Below are positions 8,296 through 17,938 of a stretch of DNA of 64,000 nt, in pieces. Source of the DNA: Clostridium hydrogeniformans DSM 21757 (GTDB lineage: Bacteria; Bacillota; Clostridia; Clostridiales; Clostridiaceae); the NCBI RefSeq assembly GCF_000686705.1, contig NZ_KK366004.1:62001-126000 (forward strand). Direction: 5' to 3'. Position numbers and translations under genes: made by a program. The notes under the pieces are model-generated. The model saw nothing but the letters and a program-made list of their open reading frames with translations, was not told where the DNA came from and did no database searches. The first letter of the stretch is position 1; every line of letters starts with the position of its first letter.

Positions 8296-9672
8296 ATGGA
8301 AAACTTTATATTACCAGGAGTTATTGCCTTAGTCATAATACTAATTTTTATAGTTATAGGCTCTATGTGGAAAAAGGTACCACAAGATAAGGCAGTAGTT
8401 GTAACTGGACTTAAAAAGAGAGTTATATCTGGAGGTGGAGGTCTTGTTATCCCTATACTAGAGCGAACAGATAAAATTTCTCTTGAAAACATGAAGATAG
8501 AAGTTAGGATAGCTAATGCACTTACAGAACAAGGTGTTGGTATAGCGGCAGATGGGGTAGCTGTTATTAAAGTTAAATCAGATCTTGAATCAGTATTAGC
8601 TGCTGTAGAACAATTTAACACAGGAAATGAAGATAAAACCATAGCTTTCATTAAGGATACTTCAAAGGATGTCTTAGAAGGTAAACTTCGTGAAATAGTA
8701 TCTAAAATGACAGTGGAAGAGATATACAAGGATAGAGAAATGTTTGCATCTAGAGTCCAAGAAGTTGCAGCCATAGACTTAAATCAGATGGGACTTGAAA
8801 TAAAAGCATTTACTATAAGAGATGTAGCAGATGAAAATGGATATCTAAAGGCTTTAGGTAAAGGTAGAATTGCAGAAGTTAAAAGAGATGCTGAAATTGC
8901 AGAGGCAGAGGCAAGAAAAGAAACTAACATTAAAACTTCTGATGCTTTTAGAGAAGGAGAAGCAGCTAAAATATTAGCAGAGACACAAGTAGCAGAATCT
9001 ATGAAAAATAAGGATCTTAAGATTCAAGGCTATAGAAGAGAGCAAGAAGTGGTAAAAGCAGAAGCAGACCTTGCTTATGAAATTCAAGCAAATAAGGTTA
9101 AAAAAGAAGTAACTGAAACAGAGATGCTTGTTGAAATAACAAAGAAAGAAAAAGAAATAGAACTTGCAGAGCAAGAGGCATTAAGAAAAGAAAAAGAACT
9201 TGAAGCTACTATTAAAAAAGCAGCAGAAGCTGAAAAGTTCAAAAATATTCAAGAAGCTCAAGCTAAGGCAGAGGCTATGAAGCTTGAAGGACAAGCTAGA
9301 GCTGAGGCTATGAAATTAGAAGGTATGGCAAAGGTTGAGATAATAAGAGAAACAGGTAAGGCAGAAGCAGAAGCTATGATGAAAAAGGCAGAGGCATATA
9401 AGCAGTATAATGATGCAGCTATGGCGCAAATGATAATAGAAAAACTTCCAGATATAGCAAAGGCTATAGCAGAACCATTATCTAAGACAGAAAAAATAGT
9501 AATACTAGATGGTGGAAAGGGCGAAAATGGTGGAGGAGCAGCGAAGATTACTAGTTATGTAACAGACATAATGACAACTCTTCCAGAGACTGTTAAAGCA
9601 ACTACAGGAATAGATTTACTTTCAATGCTTCAAAAAGCTGTAGAACCAAAGGATAATAATAAAGATAATTAA
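8296..9672 (+). CDS. floT: Flotillin-like protein FloT
   Basis: Flotillins scaffold functional membrane microdomains and interact with NfeD proteins. The 458-residue protein has an N-terminal membrane segment (about 5-24), an SPFH/band-7 domain (about 30-200, with VTGLKKRVISGGGGLVIPIL) and a long coiled coil rich in Glu-Ala repeats (about 205-380, e.g. AEAMKLEGQARAEAMKLEGM). A C-terminal tail follows with LPDIAKAIAEPLSKTEKIVI. Length and order match the YuaG/FloT family. GGGGGAG precedes the ATG. A terminator follows, making it the last gene of the operon. Confidence 0.93.
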   Translation: MENFILPGVIALVIILIFIVIGSMWKKVPQDKAVVVTGLKKRVISGGGGLVIPILERTDKISLENMKIEVRIANALTEQGVGIAADGVAVIKVKSDLESVLAAVEQFNTGNEDKTIAFIKDTSKDVLEGKLREIVSKMTVEEIYKDREMFASRVQEVAAIDLNQMGLEIKAFTIRDVADENGYLKALGKGRIAEVKRDAEIAEAEARKETNIKTSDAFREGEAAKILAETQVAESMKNKDLKIQGYRREQEVVKAEADLAYEIQANKVKKEVTETEMLVEITKKEKEIELAEQEALRKEKELEATIKKAAEAEKFKNIQEAQAKAEAMKLEGQARAEAMKLEGMAKVEIIRETGKAEAEAMMKKAEAYKQYNDAAMAQMIIEKLPDIAKAIAEPLSKTEKIVILDGGKGENGGGAAKITSYVTDIMTTLPETVKATTGIDLLSMLQKAVEPKDNNKDN

Positions 9673-9712
9673 AAAATTTCTTACTAGAAATGAATATGGG
9701 ATAGAAAAATAT

Positions 9713-9746
9713 AAAAAAGATGGGTATGAAATATCCATCTTTTTTA
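9713..9746 (+). terminator. Terminator after floT
   Basis: Stem AAAAAAGATGG / CCATCTTTTTT with loop. Confidence 0.85.
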
Positions 9747-9982
9747 GCTATGATAAATTCAATATATAATATAGTTATATGATATAATTTATTTATAAGT
9801 TAAATATTAATCAAATATATATAGGTGTATGAAATAACAATTAGTTAAGATTTTATAACTTTAATATAAAAATATTCTAAAGAATAATTTATTATTTAAT
9901 AAAAATTTATATAAGGCTTACATTTTAAAGGTGAAATATATAAGATTTATAAAATATTATAAGGTAAGTAGGAGAAAGTAAT
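9747..9982. other. Intergenic region before DUF1622 gene
   Basis: AT-rich spacer. Nothing was recognised beyond the ribosome binding site TAGGAGA of the next gene. Confidence 0.4.
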
Positions 9983-10321
9983 ATGTTAGAAAATTTAATA
10001 AATACGGTAGTACCAGTTATAATACATATCCTTGAGGCAATGGGGATTTTTATAATTTTTGTTGGAGCTATAAAGGCGTTTTATAAGTACATAAGAGGAT
10101 TTTTTCATGAAGAAGAGATTAGTATTAAAGTAGATTTTGCCAAAGCTCTTACAGTGGCATTAGAATTTAAATTGGCAGGAGAGATACTTAAGACTGTTAT
10201 AGTTAGAACCTTAGATGAAATGTATATATTAGCTGCTATAATAATTTTAAGAGCAGTTCTTGCCTTTGTTATTCACTGGGAAATAAAATCAGAGGAAACA
10301 GTTCATAAAAGTAGTGAATAA
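9983..10321 (+). CDS. DUF1622 family membrane protein
   Basis: The 112-residue protein has helices at about 10-32, 58-78 and 82-100. The pattern LEAMGIFIIFVGAIKAF, KALTVALEFKLAGEILKTVI and RTLDEMYILAAIIILRAVL is that of DUF1622, a small membrane family with no known function. TAGGAGA precedes the ATG. A further gene follows after 71 bases on the same strand. Confidence 0.8.
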   Translation: MLENLINTVVPVIIHILEAMGIFIIFVGAIKAFYKYIRGFFHEEEISIKVDFAKALTVALEFKLAGEILKTVIVRTLDEMYILAAIIILRAVLAFVIHWEIKSEETVHKSSE

Positions 10322-10392
10322 AACTATTTCTTAAATCTTTTCAAAATAATATTATATATTTAGTAGTAAATTATTTTATTAAGAGGTGAAGT

Positions 10393-10893
10393 ATGAATAA
10401 TATAGACTTTAAAGATATAAGTTCAAAAACTTGGTTTTCTCTCTTAGTAGATGGATGTTTTAAGTTCTATAGAAAATATGAAGTACTTGAAAATTATATT
10501 AAATTATTAGAAAAGGAAGATTTTCATGTTTATTCTTTCCATTGCAATGAATTTAAAGATGCAGGCGAGTTTGAAAAGGAAATAGCAATTAAAATTAATA
10601 ATGGAAAACCAAAAGAGTTCGTTTTACCTAATAAAGAGGGCAATGTTCTTATACTAAAGAACTTTGAAGAATATTTTTGTAATAACTTTAAGGAAGCAAT
10701 TAGCACTTTAAATTCACTGCATTTATTATCATGGATATATACTTTAGCTGGTAAAAAACTTATAGTTTTTCTAAATTCCAATGAAAATTCATTTAATGAA
10801 TTTTTTAATAAAATAGATATTGTACAAATAGGTGGCATACAAAGTATTAGATGGATAGAGGGAGACGGACCTAAATTGAAAAATTCGTTATAG
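10393..10893 (+). CDS. Hypothetical protein, possibly barstar-like
   Basis: The 166-residue protein is predicted cytoplasmic, with no signal peptide or membrane segment. Several features recall barstar-family proteins, which inhibit barnase-like RNases: an N-terminal helix then HVYSFHCNEFKDAGEF, a central VLILKNFEEYF strand-helix, a long helix, GKKLIVFLNS and a C-terminal WIEGDG. The usual fish-shaped middle loop is shortened, so this is tentative. AAGAGGTG precedes the ATG. It may be co-transcribed with the DUF1622 gene. No RNase toxin gene is nearby. Confidence 0.5.
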   Translation: MNNIDFKDISSKTWFSLLVDGCFKFYRKYEVLENYIKLLEKEDFHVYSFHCNEFKDAGEFEKEIAIKINNGKPKEFVLPNKEGNVLILKNFEEYFCNNFKEAISTLNSLHLLSWIYTLAGKKLIVFLNSNENSFNEFFNKIDIVQIGGIQSIRWIEGDGPKLKNSL

Positions 10894-10899
10894 AAGAAT

Positions 10900-11508
10900 T
10901 TACTTAAAAATTATATATCTAGGGGTTTTGTTTGTATAGGTATAATAGTCATCACCAAATATAGATATTAGATGTTTTTCTTCTTGTAGTATAAGTCTAT
11001 GAATAAATATTATATTAATAAGGATTATAACTAAAGTTATAATATTAGGAAAAGTTAAAAATAATCCTAAGAACATTAAATCAAAGCCTACAAAAGCAGG
11101 ATTCCTAGAGAAGTTATATATTCCTTTAGTTACTAATTTAGATTCAGACTTTTTATCGATGCCAACTCTCCAAGATAGTCCCATATTCACCATAGCTATA
11201 ATAAATATTAATAATCCTATAAAATTTAAACCTATCCCTAAATATCTTATATTTAAATTTATATAGACAAATTTAAAAAAATTATTATTAATATTAAGAT
11301 TTAAAGATTGAATAAACCATAAGGCTCCCCAAAGAAAAGTAGAAATTTTTAATGAAAATTCAGCTAAAAAAATATTTGCATCCTTACCTCTATTTCCTAA
11401 TACGTTAGCTTTAATTCCATAGGATTTATATAGTATTATTAATTTTAAAGTGTAAGATAATATAAAAACTATAAAAAGAAATAAAGATATTTTATTGATA
11501 GTAGACAT
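10900..11508 (-). CDS. Isoprenylcysteine carboxyl methyltransferase-like membrane protein
   Basis: The 202-residue protein has about five membrane segments. The C-terminal part has the ICMT/PEMT signature: GLSWRVGID, LVTKGIYNFSRNPAFVG (binding of S-adenosylmethionine and substrate), then two helices and LQEEKHLISIFGDDYYTY. Bacterial members are of unknown substrate and are often next to metal or stress regulators. TAAGGGGG precedes the ATG on the minus strand. Transcription should come from the promoter at 11570-11598, which is overlaid downstream by a large palindromic operator. It is convergent with the preceding gene with only 6 bases between stops. Confidence 0.8.
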   Translation of the reverse strand: MSTINKISLFLFIVFILSYTLKLIILYKSYGIKANVLGNRGKDANIFLAEFSLKISTFLWGALWFIQSLNLNINNNFFKFVYINLNIRYLGIGLNFIGLLIFIIAMVNMGLSWRVGIDKKSESKLVTKGIYNFSRNPAFVGFDLMFLGLFLTFPNIITLVIILINIIFIHRLILQEEKHLISIFGDDYYTYTNKTPRYIIFK

Positions 11509-11523
11509 ATAGATACCCCCTTA

Positions 11524-11571
11524 ATACAAATACATATGAATATATGAACAATTGCTCATGTGTATTTGTAT
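11524..11571 (-). promoter_or_regulatory. ArsR/SmtB-type operator (imperfect 12-2-12 palindrome)
   Basis: The centre TGAACAATTGCTCA (11545-11558) is a near-perfect palindrome whose minus-strand form, ACATGAGCAATTGTTCATAT, closely matches the 12-2-12 operators of zinc/cobalt-sensing SmtB-like repressors. A further inverted repeat of 16 bases with one mismatch (11524-11539 and 11556-11571) encloses it. It covers the expected transcription start of the ICMT-like gene. Confidence 0.55.
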
Positions 11572-11598
11572 TCTATCATATTTGGTTATATATGTAAA
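11570..11598 (-). promoter_or_regulatory. Promoter of the ICMT-like gene
   Basis: On the minus strand TTTACA (11598-11593) and TAGAAT (11575-11570) are separated by exactly 17 bases. The -10 box abuts the operator palindrome, as in repressor-controlled promoters. Confidence 0.65.
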
Positions 11599-11773
11599 GA
11601 TATGAAACTATTGAATTTCATATACCTGGTTTTTAATGATAAAAGCCGTTAATATGTAAGTTTATTTAGTCTTAATAATAGATAAATATTTATATATTAA
11701 AATATAATCTGTGGAAATACTTAAAATCCTATGATAAAATATAAAAAGAGAACTTAGGTTCGGGGGTGATGAT

Positions 11774-12916
11774 TTGAGAGGAGTTAAAATCCTTCATTGT
11801 GGAGACTTACATTTTGATACTCCATTTAGAGAAGGGGATAGCGATTTTAGTGAAAAAAGAAAAGAAGACTTAAGAGAAACCTTTAGTAATATACTAAATA
11901 AAGCCCTTGAAGAAAAGGTAGATTTAGTATTAATTGCTGGGGATTTTTTTGATAATATGACTCTTACAAAAACAACGTTAAATTTTATTCAGAGAAAATT
12001 AGAGGAGGTAAAACCTCTTAAAATATTTATATCTCCAGGAAACCATGATCCTTATAATGAAAAATCTTTATATTCTTTAATTAATTGGCCTTCAAATGTA
12101 CATATATTCAAAGAAGAAATAGAAAAAATATATCTTAAAGAGCTAAATGTTAATATTTTTGGCATAGGATTTAAAGAAAATCATATAAAAGAATCCTTAC
12201 TTAAGGAGTTTAATAATAAATATGATTTAAAGAATTCTAAGGAAATAAATCTAATGGTAATTCATGGAGAGATAGCTAAAGGAGAGGAGAGTAATAATTA
12301 TAATCCTATAACTCTTAAGGAAATAGGAAATAGTTATTTAAATTACATAGCTCTTGGACATAGACATAGTTTTTCAGAAATACAAAGGGAAAAAAGCACT
12401 TATTATGCCTATAGTGGAAATCCTGAAGGGCGTGGATTTCATGAGACAGGGGATAAGGGAATTATAATTGGGTATGTGTATAAGGATTATGTAGATCTTA
12501 ATTTTATAGATATATGCAAAAGAAGGTATGAGATTTTAGAGATTAATATAGAAGGAGTAAAGGATTATGAAGCTATAGAAAGTCTTATTCTTAAGGAAAT
12601 AAGTAAGGAAGATAGTCTTAAAAATCTTTACAGAATTATATTAAAGGGAGAGATAAAGGATGACTTTATTATAAATAAGGACTTACTAGAAGAGAAGCTA
12701 AGTTCTAAATTTTATTATGTAAAAGTTCAGGATAAAACTATCTTATCTATAGATTATGAGAGTCTATCTAAGGAAATTTCTATAAAAGGAATATATGCAA
12801 GAAGAATGTTAGATTTAATAGATAAGGAAGAGGATAAAGTAAAAAAACATAAGCTTTATGAGGCATTGAAAATTGGAATCCAAAGCTTAACTGAAAGAGA
12901 GGTTACAATTCAATGA
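11774..12916 (+). CDS. yhaO: DNA repair exonuclease of the SbcD/Mre11 type (YhaO-like)
   Basis: The 380-residue metallophosphoesterase shows the nuclease motifs in order: HCGDLHFD (Asp11, His13), LIAGDFFDN, SPGNHD, VIHGEI and ALGHRH. Together they bind two Mn2+ ions in the Mre11 family. It starts with TTG at 11774, preceded by CGGGGGTG; the nearby ATG at 11769 is closed by a stop. The gene overlaps the next by 4 bases (ATGA), implying translational coupling and a complex of nuclease and SMC-like ATPase that processes DNA ends. Confidence 0.9.
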   Translation: MRGVKILHCGDLHFDTPFREGDSDFSEKRKEDLRETFSNILNKALEEKVDLVLIAGDFFDNMTLTKTTLNFIQRKLEEVKPLKIFISPGNHDPYNEKSLYSLINWPSNVHIFKEEIEKIYLKELNVNIFGIGFKENHIKESLLKEFNNKYDLKNSKEINLMVIHGEIAKGEESNNYNPITLKEIGNSYLNYIALGHRHSFSEIQREKSTYYAYSGNPEGRGFHETGDKGIIIGYVYKDYVDLNFIDICKRRYEILEINIEGVKDYEAIESLILKEISKEDSLKNLYRIILKGEIKDDFIINKDLLEEKLSSKFYYVKVQDKTILSIDYESLSKEISIKGIYARRMLDLIDKEEDKVKKHKLYEALKIGIQSLTEREVTIQ

Positions 12917-15675
12917 GAATAAAAAGCCTTAATATAGGTGCTTTTGGAAAAATAAAAAATAAAAAAATAGATTTAGATCCTGGATTTAATATAATTTATG
13001 GAGAAAATGAAAAAGGAAAAAGTACTATTCAAGGGTTTATAAGAGTTATTCTCTATGGTATGACTTTAAATAAGAAAAATCTAAAGGACAATGATAGAAA
13101 AAGATTCTATCCATGGACAGGGGAAAAGCCTTATGGTGAGATGGCTATAATTCACCAGGATGAAGAGATTATAATAAAAAGAACCTTCGGAACTACTAAA
13201 AGAGAAGACACAACAGATATTATCAATAGCATAACAGGAGAAAAGATTCAAATAGATAAAATTCAGCCAGGAAAAAACTTAATTGGACTATCAATTGGAG
13301 GTTTTATAAAAACCCTATTTATAAAGCAACTTGGAAGTGAGATAACTAAGGAAAAGGAAGAAGAGATAATGCATAAATTATCTAGTCTTGAAACTTTAAG
13401 TCATGATGATGTATCCTATGACAAAGCAATAGGTATTTTAGAAGATTATAAGAAGCTTTGGTCAACTCAAAGAAAAGGCGGAAAACTTAGGGAACTTTAT
13501 GAAAACATTGAGAGTCTAAATGATGAATATAAAGAAGCTATTTTATTAACAGAGGCAAATCTTAATGATAGTTTAAAATTAAATTCTCTTAAGGAAGGCA
13601 AAAGTCTTATATTAAAGGATATAAAAGCTTTAGAACTTTATAGAAAGCATATGAAAAAAATAAAGCTAAATAGTGAGTATAAGGAAATAATAAAATATCT
13701 TAGAAAGACTAAGGAGCTTAAAAGTCTTAAAGAAAGGTTTAATGAAGGGATTCATGGAGAGGATAATCTGTTAACTGAAGAGTTTATGGATGACTTATGG
13801 AAAGAATACTATGCTATGAAGGAACTAAGTCCTATAATAAAGGAATATGATGATGAAATTCAAGATCTTAATTTAAGAAAAGAAGAATATAAAGAGGAAT
13901 TAGAAGGATTTCCAGGCTTTTCATCCTTAGAGGAGGATGCCTATAAAAAGGTACTAAAACTTTTAGAAGAAAGAAGTCATCTTAAGGATAGGTATAATAA
14001 ATATAAGGAAATTGAAGAGGACGTTATAAATATAGAAAATAATATAGAAAAGATAAATAAAACTATAGAGGAAATAAAAGAAATAGAACCATTAAGAAAC
14101 AGAATAGAGGAAACCTTTAGTGAGTACGAAGAAAAGCTAAAGGAACTAAAATTCTTTCTAAATAATAATCCTATAGATTACGAACTTTTAAAGAAAGAAG
14201 CCCTTATAAAAGAAGAAATAAAAAGTAGAACTATTATTGTAGCATTAAGTGTTAGCTTAATTTTTGGAGGGGTTTTATCTTTAATATTATTTTCAAAACC
14301 TGTTGGAGTAATAATACTTTTAGTAGGCCTTATACTACTAGGGTACTTCCTAAAAGAGAAGAATTCCTTAAGTATTTATGAAGGAAGGCTTATAGAGGAG
14401 AAGAAAAAGCAGGAGAGATTACATATAATAAATGAAGACATTAAAGAAATAGAAGAGGAGTTAAAGGATATTTCTAATAGGCTTTCAGTAAAGGAATATA
14501 GAGAAATATATATACTCCTTAAAAAATATGATGATTTTTTAGTGAAAAAATCTAGGCTAAAGGAAATACTTCAGGATAAGTTAATACTTCTTAATGATTA
14601 TGATGTGCAAGAGGAAATAAATAAAAATAATAAATTTTTAGAGTTTATCTTAAATCATACATCTTGTGCTAGTGAAGAAGAATTCTTTAAAAGCTATGAA
14701 AAGTTTAATTTTTTCTATAAGAATTATGAGGAAGTAGACAAGGAAATTAAGGAGAAAAATTCTTACTTAAACTCCCTAAAAGAAACCTTCAATAAAAAAA
14801 GTGAGAGTTTACAATTAAAGCTTGAATCCCTAAATAAAGCTCACATTCCTTTGGAGAATATAGAGGAAGAAATTAAAGATCTTAGTGAAAAGTTAAAAAT
14901 GAAAAGGTCCTTAGAGATAGAGTTAAATCAGGTAGAATCTAGTTATAAACTATTATTAAAAGATAGGGACATTGAGGGGATTAAAAATGAAATAGAAGAT
15001 ATAGCAGAAGAGGAAGCAATGAGTTTTGATTTTAATAATGAGGAAGAACTTGAAGACACCTATAAGAGGAAGAACTTAGAACTTCTCAATATAGAGAAGG
15101 AATTAAAGGACGTTGAAAATAGTATAAATAATAGATTTCTAAATAAAAGAGACACGTGGAAGATAATGCAGGATATAGAGTTTGTAAAAGAAGAAATAGG
15201 AAAGGGAGAAGAATTTTTAGAAGTCCTTGATTTAGCCCTTGAAAACTTAAAAGAATCTTTTAAGGAAGTTCAAAAGACCTTTGGGCCCATACTTAATTCT
15301 AAGGTATCAAATATATTTAATAGTGTAACCCTAGGTTCTTATAATGAGGTAAAGGTAGGGGAAGACTATTCAATGATAACTAGAGATAAGGAATTAAGTA
15401 CTCTGGTAAGTAAAGATTCCTTAAGCAGTGGAACAGAGGATCAACTATATTTTTCTTTAAGACTTGCTTTAGTAGATATGTTATTTAGTAGAGAGGAGAT
15501 GGTTCCTATTATTTTAGATGAGGCTTTTATTCAGTATGATGATTTAAGACTTAAAAACACTCTTAAGGTTTTATATGAATACTCTTCCTATAAGCAAATA
15601 ATATTATTTACTTGTCAGAAAAGAGAAATAGAATTAATTAAAGAGATTGGAGAAGCTAAAATAATAGATATTTAA
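12913..15675 (+). CDS. yhaN: SbcC/Rad50-like AAA ATPase with central membrane segment (YhaN-like)
   Basis: The 920-residue partner of the nuclease upstream has Walker A GENEKGKST at residues 30-38, then long coiled coils. A hydrophobic pair of helices sits at about 435-475 (ALSVSLIFGGVLSLILF and GVIILLVGLILLGYFL), and the signature LSSGTEDQLYFSLRLAL and Walker B VPIILDEAF lie near the C terminus. Membrane helices in the middle of the coiled coil distinguish YhaN from classical SbcC and suggest that the complex sits at the membrane. There is no obvious zinc-hook CxxC. It is translationally coupled to yhaO. Confidence 0.9.
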   Translation: MRIKSLNIGAFGKIKNKKIDLDPGFNIIYGENEKGKSTIQGFIRVILYGMTLNKKNLKDNDRKRFYPWTGEKPYGEMAIIHQDEEIIIKRTFGTTKREDTTDIINSITGEKIQIDKIQPGKNLIGLSIGGFIKTLFIKQLGSEITKEKEEEIMHKLSSLETLSHDDVSYDKAIGILEDYKKLWSTQRKGGKLRELYENIESLNDEYKEAILLTEANLNDSLKLNSLKEGKSLILKDIKALELYRKHMKKIKLNSEYKEIIKYLRKTKELKSLKERFNEGIHGEDNLLTEEFMDDLWKEYYAMKELSPIIKEYDDEIQDLNLRKEEYKEELEGFPGFSSLEEDAYKKVLKLLEERSHLKDRYNKYKEIEEDVINIENNIEKINKTIEEIKEIEPLRNRIEETFSEYEEKLKELKFFLNNNPIDYELLKKEALIKEEIKSRTIIVALSVSLIFGGVLSLILFSKPVGVIILLVGLILLGYFLKEKNSLSIYEGRLIEEKKKQERLHIINEDIKEIEEELKDISNRLSVKEYREIYILLKKYDDFLVKKSRLKEILQDKLILLNDYDVQEEINKNNKFLEFILNHTSCASEEEFFKSYEKFNFFYKNYEEVDKEIKEKNSYLNSLKETFNKKSESLQLKLESLNKAHIPLENIEEEIKDLSEKLKMKRSLEIELNQVESSYKLLLKDRDIEGIKNEIEDIAEEEAMSFDFNNEEELEDTYKRKNLELLNIEKELKDVENSINNRFLNKRDTWKIMQDIEFVKEEIGKGEEFLEVLDLALENLKESFKEVQKTFGPILNSKVSNIFNSVTLGSYNEVKVGEDYSMITRDKELSTLVSKDSLSSGTEDQLYFSLRLALVDMLFSREEMVPIILDEAFIQYDDLRLKNTLKVLYEYSSYKQIILFTCQKREIELIKEIGEAKIIDI

Positions 15676-15806
15676 AGTTAAAGTTTTGGTTACATTAAAT
15701 GGTTAAAAAGGAAAAAAGACATAAAATGGTTAAGTCTTTTGAAGGTATGTGATAAAATATATAATATATATTTTATGTAAATTTAAAACTTATATTGGAG
15801 GATAAA

Positions 15807-17597
15807 ATGAAGAGTGAGAGTTATAGAAAAAGAATAGCCTCTTATAATAAGCTTATAGAAAGCTTAGATAAAACTATAAATATTTTTAGCTATGGAAGAT
15901 TGGTAGTTTTTATAGTAGCTGCTATAAGTGCTATAGTATTATTTTTAAAAAGGCAAGGAAGCCTATTTATATTTTCATTAATTGCATCCTTATTGGTATT
16001 TTTAATATTGGTACACTTTCATAGCAAGTATTTTAATAAGAAAAAAGAAGTAGAAGCCTTAAGGGATATTAGTGATATAAATTTTAAGAGAATAGAGGGT
16101 AAATATATAGAGTTTAAAGATTTAGGAGAAGAATTTAAGGAGGAGGAACATCCTTATTTAGATGACCTTGATATCTTTGGAAAAGGATCCCTTTATCAAT
16201 TTCTATCTATGGCTATGACTCCTAAGGGGAGAGAATGTTTAGGAAAGTCCCTTAAAGGGGAAGGAAATCTTAGTAAAGATGAATTATTAAAAAAACAAAA
16301 AGGTATTTTAGAACTTTCTAAAGCTAATATGTTTAGGGAAAGACTCCATGGAAAGGCAAGAGTATATGAGGAGAGATTAAAGCATTATAAAGACTTAATT
16401 GACTTTGGGAATAGTCCTTCAGAAGAATTAATTAAGGGTAGTACCATAGTTTTAGCATTTATAAGTGGAGTTACAATTATAAGCTTTATATTAGGTTTTG
16501 GACTAAAAAAAATACCTTACTTTGTTCCTGAGCTTCTTCTTATTTTACAACTTTTAATACTTCAAATAAATAAGAAAAAAAGACAAGAGATTTTTTCCAT
16601 AATTGGAGAGCAAAACAAAAGTCTTTATGCTTATAAAGAAATAATAAAGCTTATAGAAAGAAGAAACTATAAAAGTGAAATTTTAAAAGAGTATAAGGAA
16701 GGACTAAAATCTAATAATAAGTCTATGTATGAAGGAATGAATGAACTTTATAATGTATCTGAATCCTTAAAGAATAGACAAAATGCTGTTTATTTAGTTT
16801 TAAATGCTTTTTTACTTTTAGATTATCATTATTACATTAAACTAAATAATATAAAAAAGGAATATGGTAAAAATCTAGAAAAGGCATTGGGAATAATAGG
16901 ACATTTTGAGGAGCTTAGTTGTTACACCTCTTTAATAAGTGACTTACAAGGATATTCTATGGCAAGTTTTACTGAGGAGAGAACACTAAGGGGTGAAAAT
17001 ATAGCTCATCCTTTAATAGGGGAAAAGGCAGTAGAAAATTATATAAATTTAAATAATAAAAGTGCTCTTTGGCTTATAACAGGATCAAATATGTCAGGAA
17101 AAAGTACCTATTTAAGGACAATAGGTATAAATTTAGTTTTAGCTTATTCAGGAGCACCAGTACGTTCAGACAATTTTATTTGTAGTAAGATGAATATATA
17201 CACCTGTATGAGAACAGGAGATAATTTAGAAAAGAGCATATCTTCTTTTTATGCAGAAATATTAAAGGTAAAAAGGGTAGTGGAAGCTTGTAAAAGGGGA
17301 GAAGAAGTGTTTTTCCTTTTAGATGAGATATTCAAAGGAACTAACTCAAAGGATAGACATAAGGGAGCAGAAATTCTTATAAGTCAGCTTATAAAAGAGA
17401 AAACTCTAGGACTTGTTTCCACCCATGATCTTGAACTTTCAGCTATGGAAAATATAAATCCAAGGATTAAAAATTATAATTTTAGAGAATACTTTGAGAA
17501 TAACGAGATAAAGTTTGATTATAAACTAAGAAGTGGAGTATCTCAAACTCAAAATGCCCTGTATTTAATGAAAATGGCAGGGATTGAGATAGAGTAA
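15807..17597 (+). CDS. Membrane-anchored MutS-related ATPase
   Basis: The 596-residue protein has hydrophobic segments near the N terminus (about 32-70) and in the middle (about 210-250), and a C-terminal MutS domain V. There, ITGSNMSGKSTYLRTIG (Walker A near 426) and FFLLDEIFKGTNSKDR (Walker B) and VSTHDLELS are plain MutS hallmarks. The mismatch-binding domain I is absent, so a role in classical mismatch repair is unlikely. The ATG at 15807 is preferred over an upstream TTG because TTGGAGG lies directly before it. It sits downstream of yhaON, which also encodes a membrane-linked DNA-type ATPase. Confidence 0.85.
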   Translation: MKSESYRKRIASYNKLIESLDKTINIFSYGRLVVFIVAAISAIVLFLKRQGSLFIFSLIASLLVFLILVHFHSKYFNKKKEVEALRDISDINFKRIEGKYIEFKDLGEEFKEEEHPYLDDLDIFGKGSLYQFLSMAMTPKGRECLGKSLKGEGNLSKDELLKKQKGILELSKANMFRERLHGKARVYEERLKHYKDLIDFGNSPSEELIKGSTIVLAFISGVTIISFILGFGLKKIPYFVPELLLILQLLILQINKKKRQEIFSIIGEQNKSLYAYKEIIKLIERRNYKSEILKEYKEGLKSNNKSMYEGMNELYNVSESLKNRQNAVYLVLNAFLLLDYHYYIKLNNIKKEYGKNLEKALGIIGHFEELSCYTSLISDLQGYSMASFTEERTLRGENIAHPLIGEKAVENYINLNNKSALWLITGSNMSGKSTYLRTIGINLVLAYSGAPVRSDNFICSKMNIYTCMRTGDNLEKSISSFYAEILKVKRVVEACKRGEEVFFLLDEIFKGTNSKDRHKGAEILISQLIKEKTLGLVSTHDLELSAMENINPRIKNYNFREYFENNEIKFDYKLRSGVSQTQNALYLMKMAGIEIE

Positions 17598-17615
17598 AAA
17601 CTGGAGGTAAACGTC

Positions 17616-17918
17616 TTGGGTAGTATAGTTAGTAAATATATAACTGTCATAACTATTCTTTTATGCATTTTTGCTATTGTAAGAATAGTTATAAAAGTTA
17701 ATTGCCTTAGGAGGGAAGAAGAAGGGGAAGAGAAAAATAATAAGAACATAGCTTTAATATATGTTTTATTTATAGAAATTCTATGTCTTATAGTATCCTT
17801 CATAAATTTATTTTTTTGGAAAAATATTATAATATCTATATCTCTTCTTATACTTTCCTTAGCGATGCAATATGATAAGATAATATATATATTATGCCAT
17901 GATGAAAATAAATTATAA
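17616..17918 (+). CDS. Small membrane protein downstream of MutS-like gene
   Basis: The 100-residue protein has three hydrophobic segments (about 6-28, 47-67, 69-86) with a charged RREEEGEEKNNKN loop. It starts with TTG at 17616, preceded by TGGAGGT. It lies 18 bases after the MutS-like gene and is probably co-transcribed with it. The family is not recognised. Confidence 0.6.
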   Translation: MGSIVSKYITVITILLCIFAIVRIVIKVNCLRREEEGEEKNNKNIALIYVLFIEILCLIVSFINLFFWKNIIISISLLILSLAMQYDKIIYILCHDENKL

Positions 17919-17938
17919 TATTACTATGGTAATTATAG

